Below are positions 50,841-59,330 of a DNA stretch of 64,000 nt, one piece after another (the stretch's first letter is position 1; each line of letters starts with the position of its first letter). A program made the position numbers and the translations under genes. The notes below the pieces were generated by a model. The model had not been told where the DNA came from, did not search any database, and saw nothing but the letters and a program-made list of their open reading frames with translations. The stretch comes from Methanomassiliicoccaceae archaeon UBA72 (GTDB taxonomy: Archaea > Thermoplasmatota > Thermoplasmata > Methanomassiliicoccales > Methanomethylophilaceae). Where the stretch lies: contig DAVO01000013.1 in the NCBI GenBank assembly GCA_002509405.1, positions 91,511 through 155,510 on the forward strand. Direction: 5' to 3'.

Positions 50841-51742
50841 ACGCCAGGGAGACGGCGTGGAGGCTGTTCGCGGGAGAGCTCAACAGTTCTTCGGCCTCGG
50901 TCAAAGGTAACGAGGAGATGTCGCCCACCTATGTGGTCACCCGGCTGGGCGCCATGGTGAACAGGGTCATGGTCGCAGGCGTGCTCACCGAGAAGGAGAA
51001 CATAGGAAGCGAGGACGAGCCGCTATGGAGGGGGCGCGTCCAGGACGTGGGCGGGAGCTTCTTCATAAACGTGGGGAAATTCCAGCCCGAGGCGGCGTCG
51101 GCCATAGCCGAGCTGGAAGTCCCTGTTTTCGTAGCCATCGTGGGAAAGGTGAAGACCTATACCGCGGACGACGGAAGGGTGTTCGTATCCGTGAGGCCCG
51201 AGACTATTGTCCAGGTCCAGGAGGATGTGCGCAGGCAGTGGATCCTCAGCGCGGCCAGGTCTCTCTGGGACCGCCTCATCAGGATGAAGAAGGCCATCGC
51301 GGTGAACAGCACCTCGGAGAAGGACCTGACGGCCGCCGGATTCGCTCCGGAGGAGGCAAAAGGCATAGACCTCGCCCTAAACCGGTACGGGATGCCCGAC
51401 TCCTCGCCTTACGTGAAGACGATACAGGACGCCCTCAGGATGCTCCTCCCAGGCAGCGTGATAGACTTCGGGTTCCCCGAGGATGTGGGAGGTTCTCCCG
51501 ACGAGATCGACATGGACTCGGAGCAGTCCTCGGCGGACCGCCAAGATATGGAGGACACGATACTCCGCATAATCACCGAGCTGGACACAGACGGTCGCGG
51601 GGCGCCGAGGGACGAGATCGAGAGACGTGCGGAGGCCGAGGGCATCTCCGCCACCGAGCTCGAGGAGATATCCGACACCCTGATGGACAACGGGATGGTA
51701 TACGAACCGGACCTGAAAAGGCTCAAGCGCATCGACTACTGA
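50837..51742 (+). CDS. RPA-associated protein (COG3390 type)
   Basis: A 301-residue protein regularly encoded next to archaeal RPA. The N-terminal half forms an OB fold (NRVMVAGVLTEKENIGSED through VFVSVRPETIVQV). The C-terminal half is acidic with a winged-helix-like segment (ILRIITELDTDGRGAPRDEI). It probably forms a complex with the large subunit on ssDNA. Four-base overlap with the RPA gene shows coupling. Confidence 0.88.
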   Translation: MNARETAWRLFAGELNSSSASVKGNEEMSPTYVVTRLGAMVNRVMVAGVLTEKENIGSEDEPLWRGRVQDVGGSFFINVGKFQPEAASAIAELEVPVFVAIVGKVKTYTADDGRVFVSVRPETIVQVQEDVRRQWILSAARSLWDRLIRMKKAIAVNSTSEKDLTAAGFAPEEAKGIDLALNRYGMPDSSPYVKTIQDALRMLLPGSVIDFGFPEDVGGSPDEIDMDSEQSSADRQDMEDTILRIITELDTDGRGAPRDEIERRAEAEGISATELEEISDTLMDNGMVYEPDLKRLKRIDY

Positions 51743-51764
51743 TGCGCTCCCGAAACCTCTTACA

Positions 51765-52583
51765 TCATTTTCTGTACATGACCGCGGAGGCATATCCGAC
51801 CACCGCACCGGGGTCTCCGCCCAGGGAGTCGTAGGAATCGGAGTACTTCAGTATCTCCGCGCTGTCCGGACGGGATGCTGCGATCGCGGCCGCTATGGGA
51901 CCGTATCCGCATGCGGATATGCCCTTCGACCTTACAGCGTGGAATATTCCGTCCGGGTCTAGGGCGGCGATCCTTCCGATGAGCTCCGAGTCAAGGGCGG
52001 CGGCCCTCTGTTTCGGAACGTAATGGGACATGTCGCTGGACGCTATTATGACGACGTCCCTGCCTTCGCAGGCGTTCGCAAGGATCTCTCCCAGGCGCCG
52101 CGCGGTGACGGGGTCCTGCCTGGACATTATGATAGGGACTATGTGCGGGTCCGGGTCGATGTATTGGATGAATGGCACCTGAACCTCCACCGAATGCTCC
52201 AGCATGTGGGCGTTTGCGCTGTCGGGAACCATTCCCTTCAGCGCACCGGTCAATTCACGGTCGGTTTTGCAAGGCCCCATCGGGGTCAGGTAATCATCTG
52301 AGCACATGACGAAATCGAATGGGACGCCGTGGTGGTCCGGACCGATGATCACATAGGTATCTGGCAGGCCGTCCTCCTTTATACGTTTGTAAACGTGGGC
52401 GGCGTTCATGCCTGAAGCCATGTACCCGGCATGGGGAGATACTGCAGAAACGATGCGCCTGGCACTTCCCTCGGGACCTGGCATTCCAGGGCCCAGCCTA
52501 TGACGGAAACATGCTTCGATATCTCGGACGAGGTCCTCCTTTTTCAGAGGATAGAAACGCCCTGCGACTGCCGGGTAGCGCAT
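51765..52583 (-). CDS. amrB: Memo family protein (AmmeMemoRadiSam system protein B)
   Basis: A 272-residue protein of the MEMO1 family, related to metal-dependent aromatic dioxygenases. It begins RYPAVAGRFYP; histidines for metal binding are in SPHAGYMASG, IGPDHHGVPFD, EHSVEVQVPFIQY and ASSDMSHYVP. In archaea it often accompanies a radical SAM protein and an AMMECR1 protein; neither is adjacent here. The exact reaction is unknown. It follows rpsB in the same direction. Confidence 0.92.
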   Translation of the reverse strand: MRYPAVAGRFYPLKKEDLVRDIEACFRHRLGPGMPGPEGSARRIVSAVSPHAGYMASGMNAAHVYKRIKEDGLPDTYVIIGPDHHGVPFDFVMCSDDYLTPMGPCKTDRELTGALKGMVPDSANAHMLEHSVEVQVPFIQYIDPDPHIVPIIMSRQDPVTARRLGEILANACEGRDVVIIASSDMSHYVPKQRAAALDSELIGRIAALDPDGIFHAVRSKGISACGYGPIAAAIAASRPDSAEILKYSDSYDSLGGDPGAVVGYASAVMYRK

Positions 52584-52625
52584 GGATAAGGTAAGGGAGT
52601 TTGGGTAAAAGGTTTTTTACCGGAA

Positions 52626-53249
52626 TCAGAGCTTCGCTTCGAAGTCCTCGATCTCCATCTTGAAGTCGGCGGGATCCTTCAGATCTCCGCGGGCCACAAG
52701 TACCTCGCGGGTGAGGAGCCAGTACACGCATGCGAGCGCGCGCCTTCCCTTGTTGTTGGTGGGGAGGATGAGGTCCACGTTGCGGGTCTCGTTGTTGGCG
52801 TCGCACATGGCGATGATGGGGATTCCAAGGTTCAGAGCCTCGTTGAGCGCCTGTTTGTCGGCAGCGGGGTCCGTGACCAGCAGGACCTCGGGCTCGACGA
52901 AACCGGGGTTGACGGGGTTGGTAAGGGTTCCGGGAACGAAACGTCCTGCGAACGCGGGTGTCCCGATGGCCTTGGAGAACTCCCTGGCGGGCCTCTGGCC
53001 GTACTGCCTTGCGGAGACTACGAGTATCCTCTTGGGGTCATAGCGTGCGAGCATCGCCGCGGCGACCCTGATCCTCTCGTCGGTCTTCTGGACATTGAGA
53101 ACGTACAGGCCGTCCTGCCTGACCTTGTATATGAAATCCTTCATATCGGCGCTTTTCTGCTGGGTACCGATGTGGACACCGGATGTAAGGTATGTGTCCT
53201 CGGATACCAGCAGTTCGGTTTCGATTTTAACGCTATCCTCGTCGCTCAT
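52626..53249 (-). CDS. rpsB: Small ribosomal subunit protein uS2
   Basis: A 207-residue archaeal S2 protein. Diagnostic segments are YLTSGVHIGTQQKSADMKDFIY, GLYVLNVQKTDERIRVAA, FVPGTLTNPVNPGFVEPEVLLVTDP and PIIAMCDANNETRNVDLILPTNNKGRRAL. It is encoded directly after rpoK, as in many archaea. The ATG at 53249 lies behind AGAGGC. Confidence 0.96.
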   Translation of the reverse strand: MSDEDSVKIETELLVSEDTYLTSGVHIGTQQKSADMKDFIYKVRQDGLYVLNVQKTDERIRVAAAMLARYDPKRILVVSARQYGQRPAREFSKAIGTPAFAGRFVPGTLTNPVNPGFVEPEVLLVTDPAADKQALNEALNLGIPIIAMCDANNETRNVDLILPTNNKGRRALACVYWLLTREVLVARGDLKDPADFKMEIEDFEAKL

Positions 53250-53262
53250 GTAAAAATGCCTC

Positions 53263-53433
53263 TTAGTTTCTAACGACAGTGATCGGAATCATGTCCTTGT
53301 CATATTCCAGCATGGCTATGTCTATGGGATCGATCAGTTTCTCGGAGTAATCCACGAGCACCGGGGCGCCGTATGAAATCTGCAACGCCCTAGAACCGAT
53401 GATCCTAGCTTTCTCAAATCTAGTGTACTTCAT
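53263..53433 (-). CDS. rpoK: RNA polymerase subunit K (Rpb6/omega)
   Basis: A 56-residue subunit that stabilises the RNA polymerase assembly. The family pattern MKYTRFEKARIIGSRALQ and the C-terminal DPIDIAMLEYDKDMIPITV are clear. I choose the ATG at 53433, which lies after GTGGTG and about 38 bases after a TATA-like box; the upstream in-frame ATG at 53487 lies before that box and is not credible. First gene of an rpoK-rpsB-amrB transcript. Confidence 0.93.
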   Translation of the reverse strand: MKYTRFEKARIIGSRALQISYGAPVLVDYSEKLIDPIDIAMLEYDKDMIPITVVRN

Positions 53434-53470
53434 GTTCACCACACAGGATGTCCCTCTATCAGGGTGACCG

Positions 53471-53477
53471 ATATAAA
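53471..53477 (-). promoter_or_regulatory. TATA-like box of rpoK-rpsB
   Basis: TTTATAT on the minus strand. It lies inside an over-long upstream extension of the rpoK frame and is the main reason for the shorter start. Confidence 0.5.
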
Positions 53478-53584
53478 CCTTTTGCAATTTTCGGGCCCCC
53501 TATTTTTATTTGTTAGTTGAACACTAATAACGCGCGCGAGGGGCGTGCAAGCATATTTTTACAGCGAGCGATATGGCGTTCACG

Positions 53585-54073
53585 ATGGCTGACGAGCTTA
53601 CGGTCTGCGCTGCCGCGTTCTTCCGAAACAAAGGGAGGGACGTGGTCGCCGAAAAGGAATTTACCATGGGCATTTCGCTGGACCTCAGATGGATGTCCGT
53701 TAAGGAATCCAAGGCGCTTATGGATGCGATGGTGTCGTCCGGGATCCTTGAACTCAAGGACGGCTTCCTGAGGCCTAAGTTCGACGGTTCCGCCCTTGAC
53801 ATCCCTATGGCTTACAGGCCGTCTCCCGAACTGATCGCATCGGTGACCTCCGGTAACAAGAGCAAAAAAGCCTCCGAAGGGCTTTTCCCGGAGATGGTCT
53901 CTATGGCGGAAAAGAGAGGAATGAGGAAATCTGGCTATATCGCTGCGTGCAACGCCCTTCAGAAAAAACTTGACGTTGACATAGAGGTTGCCGGGGTAAT
54001 TGTCCTCAGGGACATCGGTGCGGACGTTTCCTCTCTCTACGGAAGGGTCCGCGACGCCGTGCTGAAGAAGTGA
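53585..54073 (+). CDS. DUF2240 family protein
   Basis: A protein of about 162 residues of an archaeal family of unknown role. It has an N-terminal helical part (MADELTVCAAAFFRNKGRD) and a winged-helix-like segment (SVKESKALMDAMVSSGILELKDGFLRP), then a conserved helical C-terminal half. A TATA-like GCATATTTTTA at 53551-53561 places transcription near 53580, favouring the ATG at 53585 over that at 53573. It may bind nucleic acid. It converges on the MBF1 gene. Confidence 0.75.
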   Translation: MADELTVCAAAFFRNKGRDVVAEKEFTMGISLDLRWMSVKESKALMDAMVSSGILELKDGFLRPKFDGSALDIPMAYRPSPELIASVTSGNKSKKASEGLFPEMVSMAEKRGMRKSGYIAACNALQKKLDVDIEVAGVIVLRDIGADVSSLYGRVRDAVLKK

Positions 54074-54076
54074 CGC

Positions 54077-54586
54077 TCACTTCTTCTTTATGAAATCGCC
54101 CAACGTCATTTTCCCGGAGGACCCGCCTCCGGTCGACTGGCCCGCTCCCGACGACACCGTTTCCAGGAGTTTGATGTCGAGAGCCTTCTCTATCTTCTTG
54201 ACCAGCTTGTCGTCCGGAACAAGCCTGTTGGCCTCGATCTTGGCCATCGTGCCTTTCTTCTCGCTTATGAGCTTGGAAAAAGCGTCCAGGTCCATTCCCT
54301 TGGCTTCTCTGGCCTCGCGTATCGTCTTGCCGTAGTTCCCGATTACCTCGACGGTCTTGGCCTGGGCATATACGTCTTTGGTCCCCATCCTCTTCTCGCG
54401 CCTCTCGAGCCTCTGCTCGATGACCGTCCTGCTGCCGCCGGTGGACTGTCCGGAGGACTGGGAGGACGACGACGCTTTATAATCATCTCCGAATCTGGCA
54501 CATTCGGGACACACCTCTAGTTTCGCGCCGTCGATCATCACCGATTTGGTAAACGGCACGCTCTTACCGCACATCTCGCAAAGCAT
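54077..54586 (-). CDS. Multiprotein bridging factor 1 homologue (aMBF1)
   Basis: A 169-residue protein. The N-terminal zinc ribbon has CEMC and CPEC, a flexible Ser/Gly-rich linker follows, and the C-terminal helix-turn-helix reads YGKTIREAREAKGMDLDAFSKLISEKKG. Archaeal MBF1 binds ribosomes or transcription factors; the helix-turn-helix domain is of the Cro/C1 type. The basic tail is KMTLGDFIKKK. Leader probably short, with TTATTAACTATTAG upstream. Confidence 0.92.
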   Translation of the reverse strand: MLCEMCGKSVPFTKSVMIDGAKLEVCPECARFGDDYKASSSSQSSGQSTGGSRTVIEQRLERREKRMGTKDVYAQAKTVEVIGNYGKTIREAREAKGMDLDAFSKLISEKKGTMAKIEANRLVPDDKLVKKIEKALDIKLLETVSSGAGQSTGGGSSGKMTLGDFIKKK

Positions 54587-54696
54587 CGGACCTCAATTGT
54601 GCGGTCTAATAGTTAATAACTGCGATTGTTGACGCACAACACGCGTGTTAATGACGAAAAGTAATAAAGAAGAGAGCGTATAGCCTTCGGGATAAC

Positions 54697-55905
54697 ATGG
54701 TTGATCAGGCCGAAGGAGAGACTGCGGAACTCAAAGCGAAGATCGTGTCGCTGGAAGAAAGGAACGTACGTCTGATGGAAGATCTTCAAAACGCCGAGAA
54801 CGAGAAGCGCTTCTCGGAAAGCGAGCTGTTCAGGCTCCAGAAGGACCTTACAAGGGTACGGACCGAGCTTGAGAGGCTGAGGAGCCCCCCGCTAATAATA
54901 GGCTCCCTACGCGACGTGCTGCCTGACAACCGCGTAGTCGTGAAGAGTTCCACGGGGCCCGATTTCATCGTTTCCGTTTCCGAGTACGTCCCGAAGGAGG
55001 ACCTGATACCCGGAGCAAGGGTATCGCTCAACAAGCAGACGCTGGCGCTCATGAACATACTCCCGTCCTCGCTCGACCCCATAGTCACTGGAGCGGAGAT
55101 AATAGAGAAGCCGGACATCACATACGACGACATAGGCGGGCTGAAGCAGCAGATGCTCGAGCTCCGCGAGGCCGTCGAAGACCCCCTGCTCAGGCCCGAG
55201 CTCTACACCAAGGTCGGAATAGAGCCTCCCAAGGGAGTCCTGCTCGTAGGTCCACCGGGAACCGGCAAGACGCTTATGGCCAAGGCCGTCGCCAACGCCA
55301 CGAACGCCACCTTCGTCAGGCTTGTGGGCTCCGAACTGGTCCAGAAATACATCGGCGAAGGAGCGAGGCTTGTGCGCGAGCTGTTCGAGCTGGCAAGGGA
55401 CAAGGCGCCCAGCATAATATTCATCGACGAGCTTGACTCGGTCGGGGCGAAGAGGTTGGATGCCGCCACGTCCGGAGACCGCGAGGTCCAGAGGACCCTC
55501 ATGCAGCTCCTGGCCGAACTCGACGGCTTCAAGCCCTCCGGCGACGTCAAGATCATAGGGGCGACCAACAGGCCCGACATCCTGGACGATGCGCTGCTCA
55601 GGCCCGGAAGGTTCGACCGCATAATAGATGTCGGAATGCCGGATTCTGACGGCAGGTTACAGATCTTCAAGATCCACACATCCCACATGAACGTGGGCAC
55701 CGATGTGAACCTAAAGATGCTCGCCGAGATCACCGACACCGCTTCCGGTGCGGAAATAAAGAGCATATGCACCGAGGCGGGCATGTTGGCCATCAGGGAC
55801 GGCCGCGACACCGTCACCATGAGCGACTTCATGAGGAGCAAGGAAAAGGTCATGGAGGCCGGACGCAACAAGATAAAGGCCGCGCCGGCCTATATGTTCG
55901 GCTGA
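54697..55905 (+). CDS. pan: Proteasome-activating nucleotidase
   Basis: A 402-residue AAA+ ATPase that unfolds proteins and feeds them to the 20S proteasome. A coiled coil spans about residues 5-62, an OB fold follows, and the ATPase domain has Walker A GPPGTGKT at 185-192, Walker B SIIFIDELDSVG and the sensor ATNRPDILDDALLRPGRFDR. The chain ends Tyr-Met-Phe-Gly. PAN normally ends in the HbYX motif that docks into the proteasome; here the last three residues are Met-Phe-Gly, with phenylalanine for tyrosine. Confidence 0.94.
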   Translation: MVDQAEGETAELKAKIVSLEERNVRLMEDLQNAENEKRFSESELFRLQKDLTRVRTELERLRSPPLIIGSLRDVLPDNRVVVKSSTGPDFIVSVSEYVPKEDLIPGARVSLNKQTLALMNILPSSLDPIVTGAEIIEKPDITYDDIGGLKQQMLELREAVEDPLLRPELYTKVGIEPPKGVLLVGPPGTGKTLMAKAVANATNATFVRLVGSELVQKYIGEGARLVRELFELARDKAPSIIFIDELDSVGAKRLDAATSGDREVQRTLMQLLAELDGFKPSGDVKIIGATNRPDILDDALLRPGRFDRIIDVGMPDSDGRLQIFKIHTSHMNVGTDVNLKMLAEITDTASGAEIKSICTEAGMLAIRDGRDTVTMSDFMRSKEKVMEAGRNKIKAAPAYMFG

Positions 55906-55907
55906 TA

Positions 55908-56684
55908 TCAGTCGTCTATCTCGCCCGGCTCCGCGTCCTCGCCGCCATAGAAGCACAGCTGCGATGCGGCATATATCTCCGCCATACCTATGGACTCCTT
56001 TGCGGAGACCCCCCTCACCTCGCCGAAAACGCCCATGGAGTCCATGGCCTTGAACAGCTCGGCACCTACAACGGTCTGGGGATTGGAATCTTGCTCCATC
56101 AGATCGAAATAGAGGGAGTCCAGGTCGGTGAACCACCCCAGCATCCTATCCCTTTCCTCGTCGGAAAGCATATCCGACTTGGACAGAAGGCCAAACGTCG
56201 GGAGCTGAAGCCTGAACTGCACCAGCGAGGAAAGGGTCATAGACGTTACGAAGCCGTTGGGATCTCTACAGAGCGAGGGGTCCGAAAGATAGAGGAGCAT
56301 GGAGCTCTCCCTGCCGAAGGCTTCAACCGTCATCTTCGAGGACTCTCTGAAGGCGAAAAGCTCCAGCTGCCCGGGAGTGTCTATCAGCAGGTAGTCGGAC
56401 CTCATCTTGTTGACGACGTCGGTCATCTTTGAAATGTTCATGGCCATCAGGTCGGCCGCGACGATCTGTGCCCCGTTGGGACCCAGACCATATTCCTCCA
56501 TGACCTCGGCCGTGTTTACCCATTCGCGGATGTCCACGTCGGGTTCGTACGGAAGGGTGTCGGTACCTGGGTCCAGGTTCAGAATCAGAGCGTCGAAGCC
56601 CTGCTCGTCCAGCCAGTTCTTGTATGCCGCGACCAGAGTGCTTTTGCCGCAGCCTGCGGTGCCGACGAAAAAGATGTTCTTCAT
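55908..56684 (-). CDS. GPN-loop GTPase
   Basis: A 258-residue GTPase of the GPN family. The P-loop is FFVGTAGCGKSTLVAAYKNW at the N-terminus, the GPN loop is GLGPNGAQIVAADLMAMN near residue 75, DTPGQLELFAFRES follows, and the guanine motif is LLSKSDML. Eukaryotic relatives assist RNA polymerase II assembly; the archaeal role is unsettled. The ATG at 56684 is used since the frame upstream covers the AT-rich promoter (CCTTAAATCG). It converges on the PAN gene with two bases between the stops. Confidence 0.9.
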   Translation of the reverse strand: MKNIFFVGTAGCGKSTLVAAYKNWLDEQGFDALILNLDPGTDTLPYEPDVDIREWVNTAEVMEEYGLGPNGAQIVAADLMAMNISKMTDVVNKMRSDYLLIDTPGQLELFAFRESSKMTVEAFGRESSMLLYLSDPSLCRDPNGFVTSMTLSSLVQFRLQLPTFGLLSKSDMLSDEERDRMLGWFTDLDSLYFDLMEQDSNPQTVVGAELFKAMDSMGVFGEVRGVSAKESIGMAEIYAASQLCFYGGEDAEPGEIDD

Positions 56685-56781
56685 GTCCACAGAGAGCCCA
56701 TATATCGATTTAAGGTTGATTGGCCTCCAAAACAGATGGAGCAAGCATTACCGTTATTAACCCCTGGACTAATTCCGTCGC

Positions 56782-57360
56782 ATGATATCTGAAAAAAAGA
56801 GCGGTGGCGCCTTTGCCGTACTCAGCATAATGGCCGCCTCCCTGTTCTTCCTATTGATGATGATTGCGATCGCTGACACGCCTGGCTGGGCGTTTGGAGA
56901 GGACCTCATCGGGGATGTCTCGACCTCTGATTCGGGCGTGTACCTGAGGTCTGGAATGGCTCTTGGAGGAATACTCCTCGCTTTCGGTTCCATCGGCATG
57001 GTCTTCAACGGAGGCCGCCCCGGCAAGACCGCGGAGGGCGTTCTCCTTATGATCTCCGGAATACTCCTCGTATGGGTTGCGTTCTTCGAGCACGACGACC
57101 CCATAAACAAAGTCGCGCTGATGCTTTTCATCATCACTTTCGTCCTCGCTATGATCGCCTCGATATACGACGACTTCAAGGAGAACCGCAGCATGATCTA
57201 CGGTTCGCTGACCGTGCTCCTCCTTGTTGTCTCGATCGGGGCGTACGCGGCCTACGAACCAGCTATGTACCAGGTAGTTTGGATCATAGAAGCGGTCATC
57301 TGGGTCATAGCGAGGGGCATAAACGGCCTCTGTGAACCAACGATAAATAAGAGAAAGTGA
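56782..57360 (+). CDS. Membrane protein of unknown function, 192 residues
   Basis: A protein with about six hydrophobic segments (around residues 10-30, 58-76, 84-100, 108-127, 138-155 and 160-178), short loops and a basic end. I do not recognise the family; DUF998-like proteins look similar in size and topology. The TTATTAACCCC stretch 25-30 bases upstream suggests a leaderless transcript. It is followed after 22 bases by another small membrane protein gene. Confidence 0.7.
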   Translation: MISEKKSGGAFAVLSIMAASLFFLLMMIAIADTPGWAFGEDLIGDVSTSDSGVYLRSGMALGGILLAFGSIGMVFNGGRPGKTAEGVLLMISGILLVWVAFFEHDDPINKVALMLFIITFVLAMIASIYDDFKENRSMIYGSLTVLLLVVSIGAYAAYEPAMYQVVWIIEAVIWVIARGINGLCEPTINKRK

Positions 57361-57382
57361 ATCCTGAGGTAAGGTAAGTAAA

Positions 57383-57754
57383 ATGAAAGTTAGACCTAAG
57401 ATCGTAAAAGCCGGCTTCTGGTTCGGTATTCTGGGCGGTTTGATTGCGGGCATCGCAACGATAATGGCCTTCGTTCCCGAAACGGCAGAGGCGGCCAACA
57501 TGTGGCTGGGCGCCCTGGTCGTAGTGCTTTTCTTCGCTCTCGGAGGATTGTTCATGAACGACGGCTCCGTAAGCTGGGGTGTCGTGGTGTTTATGGCGGC
57601 CCTCGCCACCGGAGTGGCCGTAGCGGTCACCATGTTCGGGGCGATGGATATCTGGTTCGGGATCATCATCACTGCGATCGGCGTGATCGAGATCCTGATC
57701 GCGGCCAACTCCCTGACGGGACGCTGGATAAAGGCAGACAGGCTGATTAGATAA
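57383..57754 (+). CDS. Membrane protein of unknown function, 123 residues
   Basis: A small protein with four hydrophobic helices, beginning with a basic stretch (KVRPKIVKAGF) and ending in Arg-Leu-Ile-Arg. It is rich in glycine and alanine, and no motif gives a function. It lies 22 bases after the previous membrane protein gene, behind GAGGTAAGG, and is followed by a terminator, so the two genes make one transcript. Confidence 0.7.
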   Translation: MKVRPKIVKAGFWFGILGGLIAGIATIMAFVPETAEAANMWLGALVVVLFFALGGLFMNDGSVSWGVVVFMAALATGVAVAVTMFGAMDIWFGIIITAIGVIEILIAANSLTGRWIKADRLIR

Positions 57755-57762
57755 ACAATAAG

Positions 57763-57792
57763 ACCGCCCGGACTTTCCGGGCGGTTTATTTT
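57763..57792 (+). terminator. Intrinsic-type terminator after the membrane protein pair
   Basis: ACCGCCCGGA (57763-57772) and TCCGGGCGGT (57776-57785) form a perfect ten-pair stem with a three-base loop, followed by TTATTTT. It begins nine bases after the stop of the 123-residue membrane protein. Confidence 0.8.
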
Positions 57793-57813
57793 CCATATAA
57801 CAAATATATCTCT

Positions 57814-57841
57814 ACCTACAATAAAAACGGTAGGTTTATAA
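57814..57841 (+). promoter_or_regulatory. Probable operator and TATA-like box of the riboflavin kinase gene
   Basis: ACCTAC (57814-57819) and GTAGGT (57830-57835) form an inverted repeat with a ten-base spacer. The right arm runs into the TATA-like box GTTTATAA (57834-57841). The GTG start is 23 bases after the box, so the message should be leaderless. A protein bound to the repeat would block the promoter. Confidence 0.6.
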
Positions 57842-57863
57842 CTGTTTTTTTCCATCGAGATAC

Positions 57864-58520
57864 GTGGACGATAAATACACATCCGCACTGAAAAAGATAG
57901 CTTTACTGGGCGGTATGGAAGATTATATCGCTGTCTCCTCCAGGGAACTGGGGGATACGCTTGAAATGAGCCAGCAATCCGCATCGAAGCGGATACTTGA
58001 ACTTCTCGACGAGAAGCTGATCGTGCGCGACCTGGGTGCCAGGAGACAGCGCATAAAGCTGACCCAGAAGGGAATCGACGAGCTTAAGCGAGAGTACAAC
58101 GAATACCGCAGGATATTCGAGCTCACAGACCACGTCACCCTCAGGGGCCACGTAGCCTCGGGAATGGGCGAGGGGGGATACTACATATCGCAGCCCGGCT
58201 ACATCGAGCAGTTCCAGAACAAGCTGGGATTCAGGCCTTTCGAGGGCACGCTAAACATTGCCGTCAACAAAGAGGACACAGGTAAACTGGAAGTTCTCAG
58301 GGGCACCGCCGGCCAGCTGATCACGGGCTTCGAGAGCGAGGGGCGCACCTTCGGTAACGTAGTCGCATACAAGGCCAAGATAAAGAACATCGACTGCGCC
58401 ATCGTGGTCCCCGAGAGGTCCCACTACGCAGACGTGATCGAAGTGGTGTGCCAGTATCACCTGAGACGCACTCTGAGCCTTAGCGACCGTGACCCCGTTG
58501 AGGTCAGGGTAAACATCTGA
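57864..58520 (+). CDS. rbkR: CTP-dependent riboflavin kinase with N-terminal HTH (RbkR type)
   Basis: A 218-residue protein. Residues 1-85 are a winged helix-turn-helix (MSQQSASKRILELLDEKLIVRD), and residues 92-218 are the archaeal CTP-dependent riboflavin kinase (GHVASGMGEGGYYISQPGY and PFEGTLNIAVN). This arrangement is that of RbkR, an enzyme that makes FMN and also regulates riboflavin genes. The start is GTG at 57864. An inverted repeat over its own promoter suggests self-regulation. Confidence 0.9.
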   Translation: MDDKYTSALKKIALLGGMEDYIAVSSRELGDTLEMSQQSASKRILELLDEKLIVRDLGARRQRIKLTQKGIDELKREYNEYRRIFELTDHVTLRGHVASGMGEGGYYISQPGYIEQFQNKLGFRPFEGTLNIAVNKEDTGKLEVLRGTAGQLITGFESEGRTFGNVVAYKAKIKNIDCAIVVPERSHYADVIEVVCQYHLRRTLSLSDRDPVEVRVNI

Positions 58521-58523
58521 CCG

Positions 58524-59330
58524 TCATCTGAGGCTCTTCATCACCGACCTGAAGATCATCATGCCGTCCCCCTCTTCGGAGCCGGGGTCCCTCGTCCAGT
58601 CAGGACGGGTGAAACGGGTCATTACGCGCTCGGGGTGGGGCATCATGCCCAGGACATTCCCGGCAGGGTTGCATATTCCCGCTATGTCAGAGGGCGAACC
58701 GTTGGGGTTCCATGGATATTCAGCGTCGCTTCCGTCGCGTTTGACGTAACGGAACACGATCTGGCCGTTGTCCTCAAGCTTGTTTACGAAATCCGGGTCG
58801 TTGCTCATGAGCTTGCCCTCCGCATGCGCTGAAGGGAACATGACAAGGCTCTTCCTCGGAATCTCGGAGACGAACAGACATTTTCCGCGGTCGTCGTTCC
58901 TGAGGACCGTGGGGCGGCATTCGAACCTTCCCGAGTCGTTGGTGTAGAGCGCGGCCGTCGGGGTCTCCGACATGGTCCCCTCCAAAGCGGGCAGAAGACC
59001 CAGTTCGACCAGGATCTGGAATCCGTTGCACACTCCGAGCACAGGCTTCCCCGACTCGACGAATCTCTTGAGCTGCGGGCCCATCAAACTTTTGATCCTG
59101 GCCGCGAATATCGCTCCGGCCCTCACGTAGTCTCCGGCGGAGAACCCTCCGGGGAATGCCAATATGTCGTAATCCTCCAGGTTCCGGCCGAGGCCCGCGG
59201 GAGGGTTCTTCTCCATCTGCTTCAGGTGTACCTTCTCCGGAACCGCGCCCACCATGCTGAAGGCGTCAGCCATCTCATCCTCGCAGTTCGTACCCTCGAT
59301 CCTGAGTACGCACACTTTGACGTCTTTCAT
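58524..59330 (-). CDS. purQ: Phosphoribosylformylglycinamidine synthase, glutaminase subunit
   Basis: A 268-residue class I glutamine amidotransferase that supplies ammonia to PurL. The nucleophile cysteine is in GKPVLGVCNGFQILVELGLLP near residue 92, with FPGGFSAGDYVRAGAIFAA before it and the catalytic His in MPHPERVMTR near the end. The ATG at 59330 overlaps the purL stop as ATGA. It is the last gene of the purS-purL-purQ operon and converges on the riboflavin kinase gene with three bases between the stops. Confidence 0.95.
   Translation of the reverse strand: MKDVKVCVLRIEGTNCEDEMADAFSMVGAVPEKVHLKQMEKNPPAGLGRNLEDYDILAFPGGFSAGDYVRAGAIFAARIKSLMGPQLKRFVESGKPVLGVCNGFQILVELGLLPALEGTMSETPTAALYTNDSGRFECRPTVLRNDDRGKCLFVSEIPRKSLVMFPSAHAEGKLMSNDPDFVNKLEDNGQIVFRYVKRDGSDAEYPWNPNGSPSDIAGICNPAGNVLGMMPHPERVMTRFTRPDWTRDPGSEEGDGMMIFRSVMKSLR

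Noticed and set aside
53434..53487. Longer rpoK start at 53487
   Set aside because: The extra residues lie over a TATA-like box and do not resemble the family.
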